Positions 47,737 through 59,681 of a stretch of 64,000 nucleotides of DNA are shown one piece after another (the first letter of the stretch is position 1; every line of letters starts with the position of its first letter). The position numbers and the translations under genes were made by a program. The notes under the pieces were generated by a model. It was not told where the DNA came from. It saw only the letters and a list, made by a program, of their open reading frames with translations, and did not search any database. Origin of the DNA: Fennellomyces sp. T-0311 (lineage: Eukaryota; Mucoromycota; Mucoromycetes; Mucorales; Lichtheimiaceae); assembly GCA_025266875.1 (NCBI GenBank), contig JALLLT010000007.1:930001-994000 (forward strand), written 5' to 3'.

Positions 47737-50018
47737 TTATTTTCGCAACAAGCTATTGACAACATGAGATACCCTGAGGTTTTTCAGATCTGTATATGTC
47801 TGTCCTGTGCCAACAAAGTAGATCGGTTGACCCGTGATGTATGTCATGGATAACGCAGCACCGACCTGTTATCCAGGTTAGTGTACTTCATTTCCTCGCC
47901 CTGTTGCCCTTTTAATTACCTTATCATCAATGGTATCGAATTTGGTCAAGATCATGCCGTCAATATGCCGTGGGTTTTGGAGGCCAGAAAAGTCCTTCAG
48001 CGACTGATTGAACTTTGTAAGCTGATCTACTGCTTCATTGCCAACCAATGCCTCGCCAACAAAAATAATCTTGTCGGGGTTGTTAACTGCGACCAGTTTA
48101 GCCAGTGCGCGCATAAGTGGCTCGTTATCCTGCATGCGTCCAGCCGTATCGATCAACACCACATCGAAATGGTTAGTGGTGGCTACAAAGAACACGCGAA
48201 TTAGCGATTTCTTCTGATATCCGATACCATCCTGCTTACCGAAACTGATGGCTTCTTTAGCAATTCCTGCGGAATCTTTGCCGTATCCACGTTCAAAAAG
48301 TTCCACAGATCCCTGACCACTGGTTTGGAGTGCACGAAGATTCCGTGCGTGTACACGTAGCTGTTCAACAGCACCGCTTCGGAAAGTATCGCAAGCAGCA
48401 ATAAGCACTTTGTAATTATTTTGAAGAAGCCAGAAACAGACTTTGCTAAGATTGGTGGACTATTTTCATGTAAGTCGCTTCTGAATCACCATAGCAACCG
48501 GTGTATTGATCTTACCTTGCCAACACCATTGACACCAATAAAAGAAATGACGTAGGGTCTCCGCTCAGCTTTTGCTTGTTCGACATCTCTGAGAATATCC
48601 AGTGAAGTCTTTGGCGTTAAAATTCGCTTCAGCGCAGCCTCCATACTGTCGCGCACCATCGTAGATACCCCTGTTTATCCACGTCAGTAATATGTTAAAC
48701 ACCAGATACGCAGCAAACTTACGGCCCCAGCTGCCGATCTTTTTGCCAAGCAGACTTGTCCGCACGCTCTGACACAAATGCTCGGCGATATCACTGGCCA
48801 CGTTCTTTTTGATCAAGTGCTCCTTCATGTCAGCCAAAACCGGATCCAGTGTATCAGCTGTCAGTTCACGTTGTCCTGTGATGTTTTTGAAGAACGAAAA
48901 CATGCCACCGCCGCTTTCTTGCTGTGGCATTTCTTCCAATATATCATCCTCTTCCTCTTCCTCATCATCCTGGTCGATATCCATCACTTCATAGACACCA
49001 TCCTTGTTGACGGTACCGTATTTCGATGGATCCGCAAGTTGTGCAGCTGCAGCAGCCTCTTCCTCCTGTGTCATCGCTGCCTTCCCACTGTAATCCAATG
49101 ATTCCATCTCTCCTCGTGCAATTTGTCCTTCCCAAACGCGTGCCTTCTTTTGCGACTTTTTCTTTTTTGTGCTTTCGCTATCATTGATAAATTAGACAAG
49201 AATTGTCAGCGCGGAACGAGAAACTCACTCGTTCTCCATGTTTGGTGATTTGGAGGATGTGCTGTTCGGTCGGCCTTTCTTTCCCCGAGGACCAGTTCTC
49301 GGGCTTGATTGGAGCTTAAGCGCCTGGATGTTCTTTGTGATTTCATCTTGATCTACTCCACTTGGAGAAACCGCTGATACACGTACTCCTTCAGACAAAC
49401 GACCTTCTCTTCCGCCCATCACTCTCTTACCTGATTTTTTATTAGAGGCTGGACTACTGTTGGCCTTTAGTGTATTCTCGTACTTTTTCGTTTCTTCGAA
49501 CTTTCTCGGTGCTCGTTGTCGGCTCTATTAACATGGTATATAAGACCTTCCACGCAAAGGGTAGTCCTGTTTAGTATATATACCGTGGAGTATTTTTCTT
49601 CTAGCTGTCTTAAAAGCTTGTTGAATGTATCTTCGAAGGAGGTATAATCGCCATCGATTCCGTTATTTCCGCCAATATTGTGTTGGAATGTCTTTAAGAA
49701 CACTTGTTTGACGGTTTCCAACAGTTCATCAACATATTGCAGTTGTAATATCTTTTGAAATGCCACCTAGTTTCGCATATGAGTCGACTGATTTTCATGC
49801 ATTACGAGTAGTTAATTTACCACAAACACGAGATCGGCTTCGTTGGCAAAGGTCCACTTTAAGGCATAACTATCTTTGTAAAAGATATTGGTACCAGCTC
49901 GTTCTTCGATAAGAACATCCTTGATCAGAGCATCGATCGGAGATCCCATTACTGGGATGAATGTCTTTTGCCATAGTACAAAGCCGCCTTTGGATAAGAT
50001 GGCGAACAGATCAAGCAT
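47737..50018 (-). CDS. SRP101: SRP receptor alpha subunit (SR-alpha)
   Basis: A multi-exon gene. The N-terminal SRX longin-like domain ('[18 protein letters not shown]', '[17 protein letters not shown]', '[17 protein letters not shown]') normally binds SR-beta at the ER membrane. A charged linker follows, including an acidic run at about 48935-48985. The NG GTPase domain then has an N-domain helix ('[20 protein letters not shown]'), G1 '[15 protein letters not shown]', '[18 protein letters not shown]', '[16 protein letters not shown]', '[14 protein letters not shown]' and '[12 protein letters not shown]', and the C-terminus ends 'SLLRK'. It docks ribosome-SRP complexes by reciprocal GTP hydrolysis with SRP54. 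The gene starts 73 bp downstream of the mitochondrial TyrRS start's upstream edge and the two are tandem on the minus strand. Confidence 0.93.
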
Positions 50019-50093
50019 ATTGACGTGTCAGAAGTTCGAGAAAGAAGCCAGACGAACAGAATCGCTTATGGTGGCGATTTCAAAGTCCCCTCC

Positions 50094-50279
50094 CTAATTG
50101 TCGTGTGGTACCAAAAATGTCTGCTTCAAAAGATGATATATTTTCTCGTCGATAGCCTTTTTGATACGTGGCAATGAAACGTAGTATTTCTTTTTCAGTA
50201 CTATGACCATGGAATTAATGCGAACCTTGCCGGACATTAGACTAGCGCCGATGATGTTGTTGCATAAATTAGTAGCCAT
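50094..50279 (-). CDS. Small open frame of unknown function
   Basis: An ATG at 50279 opens a 61-codon frame with a Lys-rich helix 'IVLKKKYYVSLPRIKKAIDE' and the ending 'LVPHDN'. The stop lies 76 bp before the SRP receptor start on the same strand. The composition looks protein-like, but no family was recognised. It could be a short gene, an exon of a longer gene or an upstream frame of the receptor transcript. Confidence 0.3.
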   Translation of the reverse strand: MATNLCNNIIGASLMSGKVRINSMVIVLKKKYYVSLPRIKKAIDEKIYHLLKQTFLVPHDN

Positions 50280-51271
50280 AGTGATTGATACCCGTGGTCT
50301 TGGATTCGTAACCAACTTTTGATCCGCCGTCTGCTGACCTTTTGCTCAAAGTACTTCCTTTTGCAATTAGCACGCGTAGCTGCCACACTTGCTTATGCTA
50401 ATAAACATGTGAATGCGCCCACGCAGGATGTTTCAATATGGCAGACATACCGCGGAACGGCTGTAAAACGCGGGAACGAAGGGATTCGGGACCAAAGAAT
50501 TGGTGACAACCCACTGAGTATTCTTTTTACAGTATCTAGTACTCCTAAGATGATACGAGTACGGAACTGTAAATCACCTGGTGGTTGCATGAATTACACA
50601 AATTACGGAAGGCGTGACTAATGAACACTACGGCTCAAATCACGATTGGCCAAAATTTGTCATCATGCCACGACCATTTCCTTGCATTAATAATTTCGCC
50701 TGAAGGAGTTTGTTTTATTGGCTAGTTACAGACCGTAAGAAAACCGTGCCCCGTAACTAGCCCCATTCCCAAAGTGTTGTTGTATATATAAAGAGGATTA
50801 GCGCGTTCAAGCATAAAAACGTTGAGCTTTTTTCCCCTATTAAACTCTTTTTTTCTTTACTTCTTATGCCGCACGGGATAAATCGCACTGCATTGTCCAC
50901 GCACCCTGTTCCTTCCAAGTCCGCGTATCTGATTCCGGCATTTCCGACATATAACTATCTATGCCTTACTGTTTTCACTAAATATATCACGTCAGTCTCA
51001 AATACGGACACAATTTCGAATATGAAGCTGGACAGAATGACATGATACACTATAGCTTCATAAATCGATATACCCTCAAGCAGCAATTCTGGTCGGCATT
51101 TCAGAAACCAGGAAGCGCAAAGCAACAACTCATTTTTTTTTGGAATATTAACCGAATCAATATTGCTTTATTTTGTACAGACAGTAAGTATAGGAGTATA
51201 TTATATCATAAGAATGAGAGATAAAAAGAGAAATATTATACACGGAGGGGTAACATAAATAATAGCAAAAT
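50280..51271. other. Intergenic region with a TATA-like site
   Basis: TATATATAAAG at about 50784-50794 is followed by a pyrimidine-rich stretch and a 59-codon plus-strand frame (50866-51045, 'MPHGINRTALSTHPV'). The frame has no recognisable family and may be chance. Confidence 0.35.
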
Positions 51272-53038
51272 CTAGACTTTCTTGAGGATCTTCCAGCCGC
51301 CACGTCTGACTCTCAACCACCAAGAAGCGCATGCGCCGGCAAAGAAGAGAACACCGGCATAGATAATAGCGCCACGATAGTCAGGTTCATCACCACGATC
51401 GACAATGGCAGAAGCGGCAGGCTGAGCGGCAAGACCACCCCAACTCCACATGAAGAAAGCCCAGCCAAGACCTGAATCAACATTTTCCACACCGACGACT
51501 TGGGCAACAACAGCAGTAATCATGGCAATGTAACCACCACCAAAGATACCGTACAAAATAGCGAATGCCCACATACTACCTTCAGTAGTGGCGGTCATCC
51601 AGACGGCTAAATGAGCAACACAAGCCATAAGAGCGCAGAATACTGCCATGTTGAAACGGCCAACATAATCAGAGATAAAACCGACACTAATTTTGCCGAC
51701 AAACATGAAAGCGGACTTGTGTGTATAAAAATTTCAATCAGTACTTCTGCAGTTTCCATTGCAAGCATTGAACCCACCATAATAGCACTCATGTTGGCGG
51801 AGATCCAGGGATTCAAACCCATATACGATGCATACGAAGGAACGAAACCAGATGGCATCTGATTTGTTTTTGCATATAAGTTCCAGGTTTGGATCGTCCT
51901 TTTTTTGTCATGTAACTTACGTAGAAAGCAAAGTTTCCGATAAAATGAATAGTAAGAAGGATGAGGAATTCCTTGTTCTTCAAATCGGAGATGTCAATGA
52001 AAGGTACGTTCTTGCGCGGAGGGTTAAGGCGGAAGCAGGTGAGTGCGGCAATACCAAGACCAGCGAATTGGAAGAAACCCAAAACTCTGAGCGCCCAGCG
52101 GTAGCCAATAGTTTCGAAACATGCAGTAGCAACGTTGGACAAAATCAGACCACCAACACCTGATGCAGACATGGTAATACCGACAGCGAGACCACGGCGT
52201 TTATCGAACCTGTTGTAATGGTATGATTAATGGCTTTCGCTTGATTCAATAATGCAAAGTACTTACCACTCAGATGGACCGTGAAGACTGGCGTACCATG
52301 CGAACGAGGTGCCAATACCAGACATGACGCCCTGCGTCAAATACAATTGCCAAATCTAGTGATTTTGGTTTAGCATACAAAACATACCAAAGATCTCGTT
52401 GCGGATTACATACCGCGTGAGTTTCGGCAGCAAAAATCATCGCCAGTGTACACAAGATACAGGACACACCGATAACGTAGCGATCATCCCATTTAGAGGC
52501 CATCCAAATATAGATCGGGCCAGTGATCGTACAGAACCAGTACCATAATGAACCGATCCAAGACAGTTCAGTCATATGGTCAGGATATACGTTCTCATTA
52601 TAATAACGGTAAAAGACACCCCAACTACGAAAAAGGAAGGCGTTTAGCTATGTAATCTTTTAGAAGATCAAAGATCTCGTTACTTACCTATAACCGTAAC
52701 CTTGACTGAAGGAGAGGAGTAGCGAAAAAGAAAATTAGTTGAAGGTTCGTTTTGAAGCTGCAGTGATATATAGAATCTTACGTAGCGAGGAAACTCTAAA
52801 TATTCGAGAACAATGCATCAGATTGTATGTCTTTGTATGGCCATAATACACAACTTACACAGAATGCGCCGAAAACGACGAGCCATGCTCTCCAACCGCC
52901 ATCAGGAGGAGGTCGCATTTCGCGGGACAACTCCGATACTTCTTCTACATCAATGTCCTTCGCCTTGAAGTCGCTGTCATTACTTATGGCATGTTGATCA
53001 CTCTCAACTTGGTGTTTCTCCGTTGTTGGTGATGACAT
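51272..53038 (-). CDS. Monocarboxylate-transporter-type MFS permease
   Basis: Multi-exon, starting at ATG 53038. An acidic cytosolic tail leads to 'PPPDGGWRAWLVVFGAFC', the MCT signature [D/E]G[G/S][W/F][G/A]W at the first membrane helix. The following exons encode 'TELSWIGSLWYWFCTITGPI', 'LTQGVMSGIGTSFAWY', 'RRGLAVGITMSASGVGGLIL', then the central loop, and the C-terminal half with 'VGKISVGFISDYVGRFN' and 'GLGWAFFMWSWGGLAAQPAA'. About twelve membrane segments are present, ending 'GGWKILKKV'. Fungal relatives (Mch family) import small metabolites such as riboflavin (Mch5); the substrate here is not predictable. A TATA-like TTATAAAG sits 51 bp upstream. Confidence 0.88.
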
Positions 53039-53088
53039 GGTGGGGAAAGTATGTAAGAAAGAAGTGTGCGAACAAAACGTTGGCGGCT

Positions 53089-53096
53089 CTTTATAA
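53089..53096 (-). promoter_or_regulatory. TATA-like element of the MCT-type gene
   Basis: TTATAAAG on the minus strand, about 51 bp before the ATG at 53038. A second 'ttatagc' lies near 53213. Confidence 0.35.
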
Positions 53097-53490
53097 CCAC
53101 TACTTTAACAGGCATTGCACAGGAGATAGCCAATCTTTTTCGCAAGCCATAAATGAGATAATACCGTTTCTGATGGATGTATGGGATCGTACCAAGGGTC
53201 CGACACGGACCAGCTATAAAGTTCAAACACAACATCGATGGAACAACAGACCTCCGCCCAACCGTGCTTTTCCTTGGACTTACATTTCATAGGCCAACGA
53301 TTCGGGTTGATGAATAATAGACGTCCAATGGATCTTCTTTCAGTTTGACATCGGTTACATTCCCACCATAAATCGGATGTTATTGCAATGTGCGCGCGCG
53401 ATATATTTCGATTTTTTCTTTTCCATAATACAATTGCTTTTTTTGCTTATCTGCTGTTCTTTACTTTTTTCTCACACACCTTTATCGACT

Positions 53491-53838
53491 TTATTCGTTC
53501 GCTTCGACCCACCGATACACTTTGTCCGATCTTTCCTTAAGCTCTGATCTCTGTACCACCTCATCTATGTGAGACATATCCCAATTCTGAGAAGGAAAAA
53601 AGAGAGGGAGTTTGGATTTGACGACCACAAAAATTGTTCCCACAGTACTTTTTGAGGCGTGGACTGGGAGCATCTGATACGTTTGGGCACTGTTTTTTGT
53701 TAGATTGAGTTCTCGCGCTGTCATTTTTACCCCAATTTGGTAGGTTTTTTGGATCGAGTATTTTTTTTTTCTGGGTTCTCTCCGCAAAGGTGGAGCCCCA
53801 GATTTGCACACATGGATCCTTTTTCCCTTCCTACTCAT
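53491..53838 (-). CDS. Small basic protein of unknown function
   Basis: An ATG at 53838 opens 115 codons. The sequence is basic and helical, with 'TARELNLTKNSAQTYQML' and a C-terminal 'EVVQRSELKERSDKVYRWVE' that looks genuinely coding. The middle 'VVVKSKLPLFFPSQ' resembles an unspliced intron (pyrimidine-rich and ending CAG), so the mature protein may be about 101 residues. No family was recognised. Confidence 0.35.
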   Translation of the reverse strand: MSRKGKRIHVCKSGAPPLRREPRKKKYSIQKTYQIGVKMTARELNLTKNSAQTYQMLPVHASKSTVGTIFVVVKSKLPLFFPSQNWDMSHIDEVVQRSELKERSDKVYRWVEANE

Positions 53839-54202
53839 GCATTGTAAAAATAAAAAAACGTGCGGGGTGCAACGAACAATAACAGTAAATTACGACCGAT
53901 TTGAGTTTTAAACGGAAAGGCTATCTCCGTGTGGCTCGGAGGAAACAAATGTGATCCGCGGAATCGACGTCAGTAAAGAAGTGCTTCTTACGATAAAAAA
54001 ACCCAATCGATGATATTTCGAGCTTTTCTGTATGGTGTCACCATAGCAACCCAAAGTGGTAATCGAGCGAATCAAATGCCTCGTGATCTATATATTCCAT
54101 TAGTATTCACTCTTTAGTATAAAACATGTTCTCCTAACTTTTCCAATCGATCGATTTGGAATGGCTGATGTAAAAAAAAATACTGATCTGTACCGCTTGA
54201 CT

Positions 54203-54493
54203 TTATTTCGGCATTTCTTGATGCTTCACTTTCCGCTGTTGCCCGAGACAATAGCTGCGGCACTCTAATCTTGTGCTTCGGCACGCCGTCAATCCACTTG
54301 TAAGAAGATAAGATAAACGATTATAAATTATAACAAGGTTATCACTCTTTTGCTGCATTTGTTCGACTCCTTGGAGTTGTTCTATTTGGACCTGAAAGTT
54401 CCCGGTGCTTCGGATTTTGAATGTTGGAAGCCGTTTCTTGTGAGACCATCTGTTTACTATTTTTTTGCCAGCAATACAGCCTATATGCCTCAT
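54203..54493 (-). CDS. Small Cys-containing protein, doubtful
   Basis: A 96-codon frame from ATG 54493. It has a basic N-terminus, a Gln-rich 'QVQIEQLQGVEQMQQK', and a C-terminal 'CRSTRLECRSYCLGQQRK'. A possible intron around 54310-54360 would shorten it. No family was recognised, and it may be non-coding. Confidence 0.25.
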   Translation of the reverse strand: MRHIGCIAGKKIVNRWSHKKRLPTFKIRSTGNFQVQIEQLQGVEQMQQKSDNLVIIYNRLSYLLTSGLTACRSTRLECRSYCLGQQRKVKHQEMPK

Positions 54494-56181
54494 AGTGACT
54501 CGTGATAATTGACAATCATAGAATGGTGATTACTCAATAGTCAAGTCAATGAGACATCAGAAAAACTAAAGCACCAGGTTTTGTAAAGGAACGGATGATT
54601 ACGTTATGACGTTCATTCAGTACGCTTTTGGTTAAAGTACAAAAATCATTGGGGTTGCTCAACCAAATTGCATGCAGCATATAGAAGAAACCTGAGAAAT
54701 GCACTTGTGGTATTTTACTTGCTGTCTGGATACTAAATACAATTAGTGCGTTGTTAACAGCTAACTTTTGCTAAAGCAATCAGGGCGTTTGTCCGTTATA
54801 GGAAACGAGAAGCACTCGCTCTTCTTGCGTGATAAGTCACTTGTGGAACAAGATATATCGAGCATATTATTGATCACTCTAAAAACGTACTAAATTTGGT
54901 GATAAGAAAAAGAGCTCGCTATCATTACAAAAGATAAGGAGTAACTTTTTTTCTTCAGCTGAATGATTCTGAAATCTAGCTCAGTTTTAACATGTTGGAT
55001 CTACTAAATCTGAGCATATCTTTGCTATATAATAATTAAGAATTGTACCGATGGCTTCTGATTCAAAAGAGGCGGAACATGAGACCGTGGATTCCCATTA
55101 ATTTTTTTTTATTTTTCTCGGGTGAAAACGCTTGGTGGGGCTAGTACTACCCGTCACGTACCACTTCATGTGAATTATTGCCAGTTTTTTTTAGCACAGC
55201 TATAAACTCTGTGACGGATAAATCTTTTTTTACAAGTTCAGAAAGGACCACGTTGTCTCCGGTGAAACTTACTAGCGGGTGGATGACCTTCTTTCCGCGT
55301 ACGTAAGCAAGTCAATTAACACAGCTGCAGATATGTCTACATCTTCAACAAAACTTTCGGCGACTTGAATAGCTGTTCGTCTTTCTGTTTTTCAATTGCG
55401 TACGTCATTTTAACCTTTTTATAATATGGTAATAAGCACTACACTAATGTGTATATACGTTTATTGTTATTTACTAGAAGTTACTTCGGAACGAGGAAAC
55501 GAACAAACCGAGCCGTAGTTTCGCTTACTCGTATCAGCCCAATAGTTCAACGCTTGCTATCTTTGGTTTGGCAAGTATCTGGGAAGGATTATCCGTTTTG
55601 CAGTCGATATCCGAACAGGGTGTGTTAGAAGAGTGTTGCTCACAGTCCAAGCTTCCCCACCACGTTTTTATTTAAGCAGTGAGTTCGTAGCGAAGTTCGG
55701 CTTCATAGTTCTATCGCTGATATTCATCAAGAGGACAACAGAGATACTTAAACGGCTTGCCATATATCACTACATCACACACCATTTTGCTGTTTACCGA
55801 TGGGTATGAGAATATTTTGAAACGCTACGGTAAGTAATAAGCTTTCTAGCTTTGTATTATCGCTTCAGTCGATCAGCTTATGTAACAGCTTCCGTCTAAA
55901 CCATCATACAAAAGGTACTATTGTGATGCCCATAATACACTGTCGTTTGATCTAGTGAAACCCTTCGTTGCCACGTTTATTGTACTATCTGTTTCATTGC
56001 AACGATTAGCTATACGTTGTACAGCAGTATGTGGAAAGTAGGACCGCATGTATACGTGTTGATTTTCAAGTGCTCGGCAAAAGACGGATACCCAGAGCAT
56101 TTTCCTGGATCTTTAAAATTCTCCGTGCTCTCTTAAAGTATGGCGTACTTAGTATGACGACAATGTGCGACAAATAAACAT
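54494..56181. other. AT-rich gene-poor region
   Basis: No supported gene, repeat or RNA gene. Confidence 0.45.
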
Positions 56182-57772
56182 TTATACGTACTCTTTCTTC
56201 CTAAACTGTGGTCTCTTGACAATCTGAATTTTTTCTGCACTGGAAACGTTGGACATCTTAATAAACAACGAGACATCTATTCAATTGCATTATGTTAACA
56301 AAAATCAACGTAAGTAGAGTGTTTACATACCACTTGACCACTCTATTACGTCCCCTGCTGAGTTTTTAAAAATATCTGTGTGAATACTTTGCGTGTTCAG
56401 CTTGGGAAAAGTCGGGTCATGTTTTTTTCGAATGTGTCTATACAGAGAGGCGCGGGTAGGGTAATGAAAATTGCAGTTGTTGTATGGACAATAAACCAAG
56501 TTATCCCGGTCTTCAAAGGTGTTAGCTATTAAGGTACATGTCCCTCTCATTTGCTATAAAAGTTACCTGGCTCTCGTTGCGATGTAGGAACTATTAATGG
56601 TGCTTCGCCGTCATTCAACGAATTACGCGACTCTTCTATATTAGCGGATTAAGATCCAGAAAGCGTACTACTTTTTCAGTGATAACTTACTGCCGAAGGT
56701 GACAACAGTACCCCTTGGACATTTCAGAATAAATCGTGTATAGCACCTCGTTGAAAATTCCGGACAATGTGAAGCTCGAATATGGTCGTTTATTGTTCCT
56801 CTCCAGAGTGACATTAGGTTACAGCCCTTGTACGGACAGTATAAAGTTCTTTCAGCTATTGAATTATAAGTAAAGCTCCATATTGTCTTTTCTACGAATC
56901 TTACGTTCTTTCTTTGATCGCGATATTAACTTTGGTACAAATTCTTCGCCTTCTTCAAGTAAATCGCGGGAACTTTCTATCCACGCCTGGTAAGTAGCAA
57001 AATTTAGCGAAGAAAAATCTCAGTTTATATACGTACCCTTAAATGTAATTGGCTCCCCTTTAGTAGTCTCATACTCGATTTTATGCCCATACATGACTTG
57101 TAGCCCGGGAAAGTGTGTCCTGCGAATATGTTGTATGATAGTGCCTCGTATTGACGCTATGTGTAAGCAATTTTTGTATGGGCAGTAAAGTGGATCTGCA
57201 GATGTACATCTCCGAGGTCTCGGTTTTTTTGGACCTGCCGGCGTCGTTTTTGTCGAGGAGCCTTTATATATTTTGGTGCTGTTAATACCATCATTCGCTC
57301 TGCATATGTTGATATATACTCGTAGATTTGGTGGCCACAGAAACGTCTTCGCATTTTTTATCTTTGCCTTTGCCTTTGTCTTCGCCTTTTGTATATTTCG
57401 CGTCTGATTTTTCTATTGTATATTGGGTTACGGATGTTGCCATCAACTTTATATGCTCATACCGCCCGGATCAGCTTTGATATTGGATTCGTGTGAGCCT
57501 TTTTTTGTCGTTTTTTCTAATCCTTCCAGATATGACACTTTCACTGAATCTTCTTCTGGTATGTTCTTTGTTCGTCTTTTTGATGATTTTTCCTCTTTTT
57601 CTATTTCTTTACATTGGGCTAAGTACACTTTTATATTAGCGTTTTCTTTCACTATCTGTGTCAAATGAGGCTTACTCGGCAATTGTGCTTCCAGCCCAAC
57701 TACAGTAGACGTATCAATTGTGTCTACTTTTGTAGGGTTTAATGTAGGGCACTCACACTTGGTGTCTGTCAT
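56182..57772 (-). CDS. Modular three-finger C2H2 protein, all introns in phase 1
   Basis: Eight exons: 57463-57772, 57320-57412, 57037-57261, 56905-56976, 56691-56855, 56567-56635, 56331-56510 and 56182-56276. They total 1209 nt (402 residues). All seven introns are GT-AG, 49-60 bp and phase 1. Three exons each carry a finger C-x4-C-x12-H-x4-H: 'LYCPYKNCLHIASIRGTIIQ', 'LYCPYKGCNLMSLWRGTIND' and 'VYCPYNNCNFHYPTRASLYR', followed by 'HIRRTH', 'HIRASH' and 'HIRKKH'. Each is trailed by about 20 residues ending 'GEPITF', 'GTVVTF' or 'GDVIEW'. Two short exons between them are alike ('SSRDLLEEGEEF' and 'ESRNSLNDGEAP'). The N-terminal 140 residues are charged and unrelated. The protein probably binds nucleic acid; no known family was recognised. 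The gene appears intact despite its AT-rich surroundings. Confidence 0.75.
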
Positions 57773-58799
57773 TTTTGATTTCGACAGCTGTACATGAAGA
57801 AACAATACAGCAATATATATATTTCATTCAGTCCCAATTGAAATTTATATGCATTGTAGCGTAATATGACTATCTTTTGCGTTTACCCCCACTATGTGAC
57901 CGGCATAGCGTGAGCCCGTGTACCCAGTCAAGTAAGCAGTAGATAAAAGTATGACCTATAATTTAGTATTAGGAAATATGAGTAGATACATCACAGACTG
58001 AAACCATGGATTTACATACATTCTCTTCGAAGCTTCTCAATCCAAAAACACGAAGATGACGAATCGGATTAATCGAACTTATTTGCCTTACGTAAGTATA
58101 GGTACGCATGCAGAGGTATGCATAATTATAAACAAACAATTATCGGTAAGCGCACACTAGCAAAAAAAATGCTGTGTATGAAAGACACGGAATTAAAAGA
58201 AAAAGCTTACGCCTTTTTCATTAGCCAGGAAGAAATTTCACTTGCTTGTAAGTATGAAACACTAGACATGGAAATACCCAAGGGCGTTGATCTGATGAAT
58301 CTTTGGCATTAAAGCGGCAACTACTAATTAATCTATCATTTCCCGCGCTTCTAACTCAAGCAACTACCTAACCATGCCTAAGAAAGAAGCTCATGACTAA
58401 AAACTCTCGATAATAGCACTGCCATTTCTACGCAAGCGGCAACAATAGGTGCTAGATTTGTATTCTTCATCAAATGACTTCTATAAATGGTTATGAAGAC
58501 ATTTTCTCTTTATATATGTAAGTCATGTTATACTTTACGAAAGGCATCGTAATTGCTGAGCGAGTGATCTGTGCAACTATCTAATCATATAGGCGAAGGA
58601 GCACCGTGTTGTATTTACACCCGTAGCAGGATAATATCACAGAGAGTACTATAGAGTTGTATTGCGGTCGAAAACTATGCGACCATAGCTACCATCGACG
58701 CGATAACCATACAGTAAGTATTAATATCTTACGAAGCCCAATTACTTTGTAGTGAAATATAGGCTGTTTGTAGATCTTATGCACACCGACTTCTCGGTC
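57773..58799. other. AT-rich spacer
   Basis: Possible promoter of the modular finger gene. A 64-codon plus frame (58118-58312, 'LKEKAYAFFISQEEISLA') looks weakly protein-like but lacks a family match and was not called. Confidence 0.4.
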
Positions 58800-59108
58800 C
58801 TACTCGTACATAAATGGAAATTTGTTCCTGATCTTCTTGTGCAACAGAGACCGAAATTCAAAACGGGTAAAAAAATCCGGACTTGCGTCCATGCTTAAAG
58901 ATTTGTTGATCAGATCATGCTTTACTACGAATTTAAGAACATTTCGATAAGTCCAACCACCACTGGCGCCACATTTTTGGTTATCAGTCCACTGGATGTC
59001 ACTTAATACCCATGGACACAGTTTCTTACGAATCAAGTATGTACGGCTACAAGTAGGTATATAAATATGGGTCCAGTTTATTTCGGTGGTTGACGAGCAG
59101 TTTTTCAT
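58800..59108 (-). CDS. Hypothetical 102-residue protein
   Basis: An uninterrupted frame from ATG 59108 has balanced composition and protein-like segments: 'CPWVLSDIQWTDNQKCG', 'GGWTYRNVLKFVVKHD' and 'FEFRSLLHKKIRNKFPF'. The pairing of Trp, Cys and basic helices suggests a small DNA-binding domain, but that is a guess. No family was recognised. It may be one exon of a larger or broken gene. Confidence 0.4.
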   Translation of the reverse strand: MKNCSSTTEINWTHIYIPTCSRTYLIRKKLCPWVLSDIQWTDNQKCGASGGWTYRNVLKFVVKHDLINKSLSMDASPDFFTRFEFRSLLHKKIRNKFPFMYE

Positions 59109-59260
59109 CCTTCAACCTCTTAGCCACCTTCTCTTAGTTGTTGTTTGTTAATTTGTTGAGGTCCTTGCTAAATATAAGTAACTTATATACGATAAATCCT
59201 CTTTGCTGGACTTTCGTACAACGAAACACACGCTGACATCGTGTTATGCCTTACATAGGA

Positions 59261-59681
59261 GGGGTCTCAAACCTCAATCTTTTTTGTTCCCAACTTTTAG
59301 CGGATGTTGAATGTAGCCAATCATATTATAGAGAATTGTTCGCAACTTTGAGAGCATCTGCCACTTTTTGGTACTTAATGATGAGCTTTTGGTTGCATAC
59401 ACCTTCATATTCAACCAGAATAGCTGCTAATTTAGCCGTGATATACTTATAACTGTGTAGATTTAAAAGACATAAGTGTTTGATGCTTTCCATTTGCTTT
59501 AGCTATCTCAAATATTGACTTCGCAGGAAGTTCCGAGAAATGTTCCACTGCAAACCATCTCCAGGTACTGGATTTTCAAGTTCCATAGATGTTCGGGTCT
59601 CAGCCAATCAAAAGTCCTCTTCGCGAAACTTAAAGTTCCACGAAGTTCTCAGATTTTGAAGTTCCAGAGGTTTGAGACCCC
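59261..59681. mobile_element. Possible MITE with 15-bp inverted ends
   Basis: GGGGTCTCAAACCTC at 59261-59275 is exactly inverted at 59667-59681. Related partial motifs ('gggtctcagcc', 'aagttccacgaagttc', 'gaagttccagag') crowd the right half. No open frame inside is convincing. G-run ends resemble PIF/Harbinger-type termini. No clean target-site duplication was seen. Confidence 0.45.

Noticed and set aside
55918..56100. 60-codon minus frame next to the modular finger gene
   Set aside because: No 'YCPY' motif and no compatible splice site, so it is not a further module.
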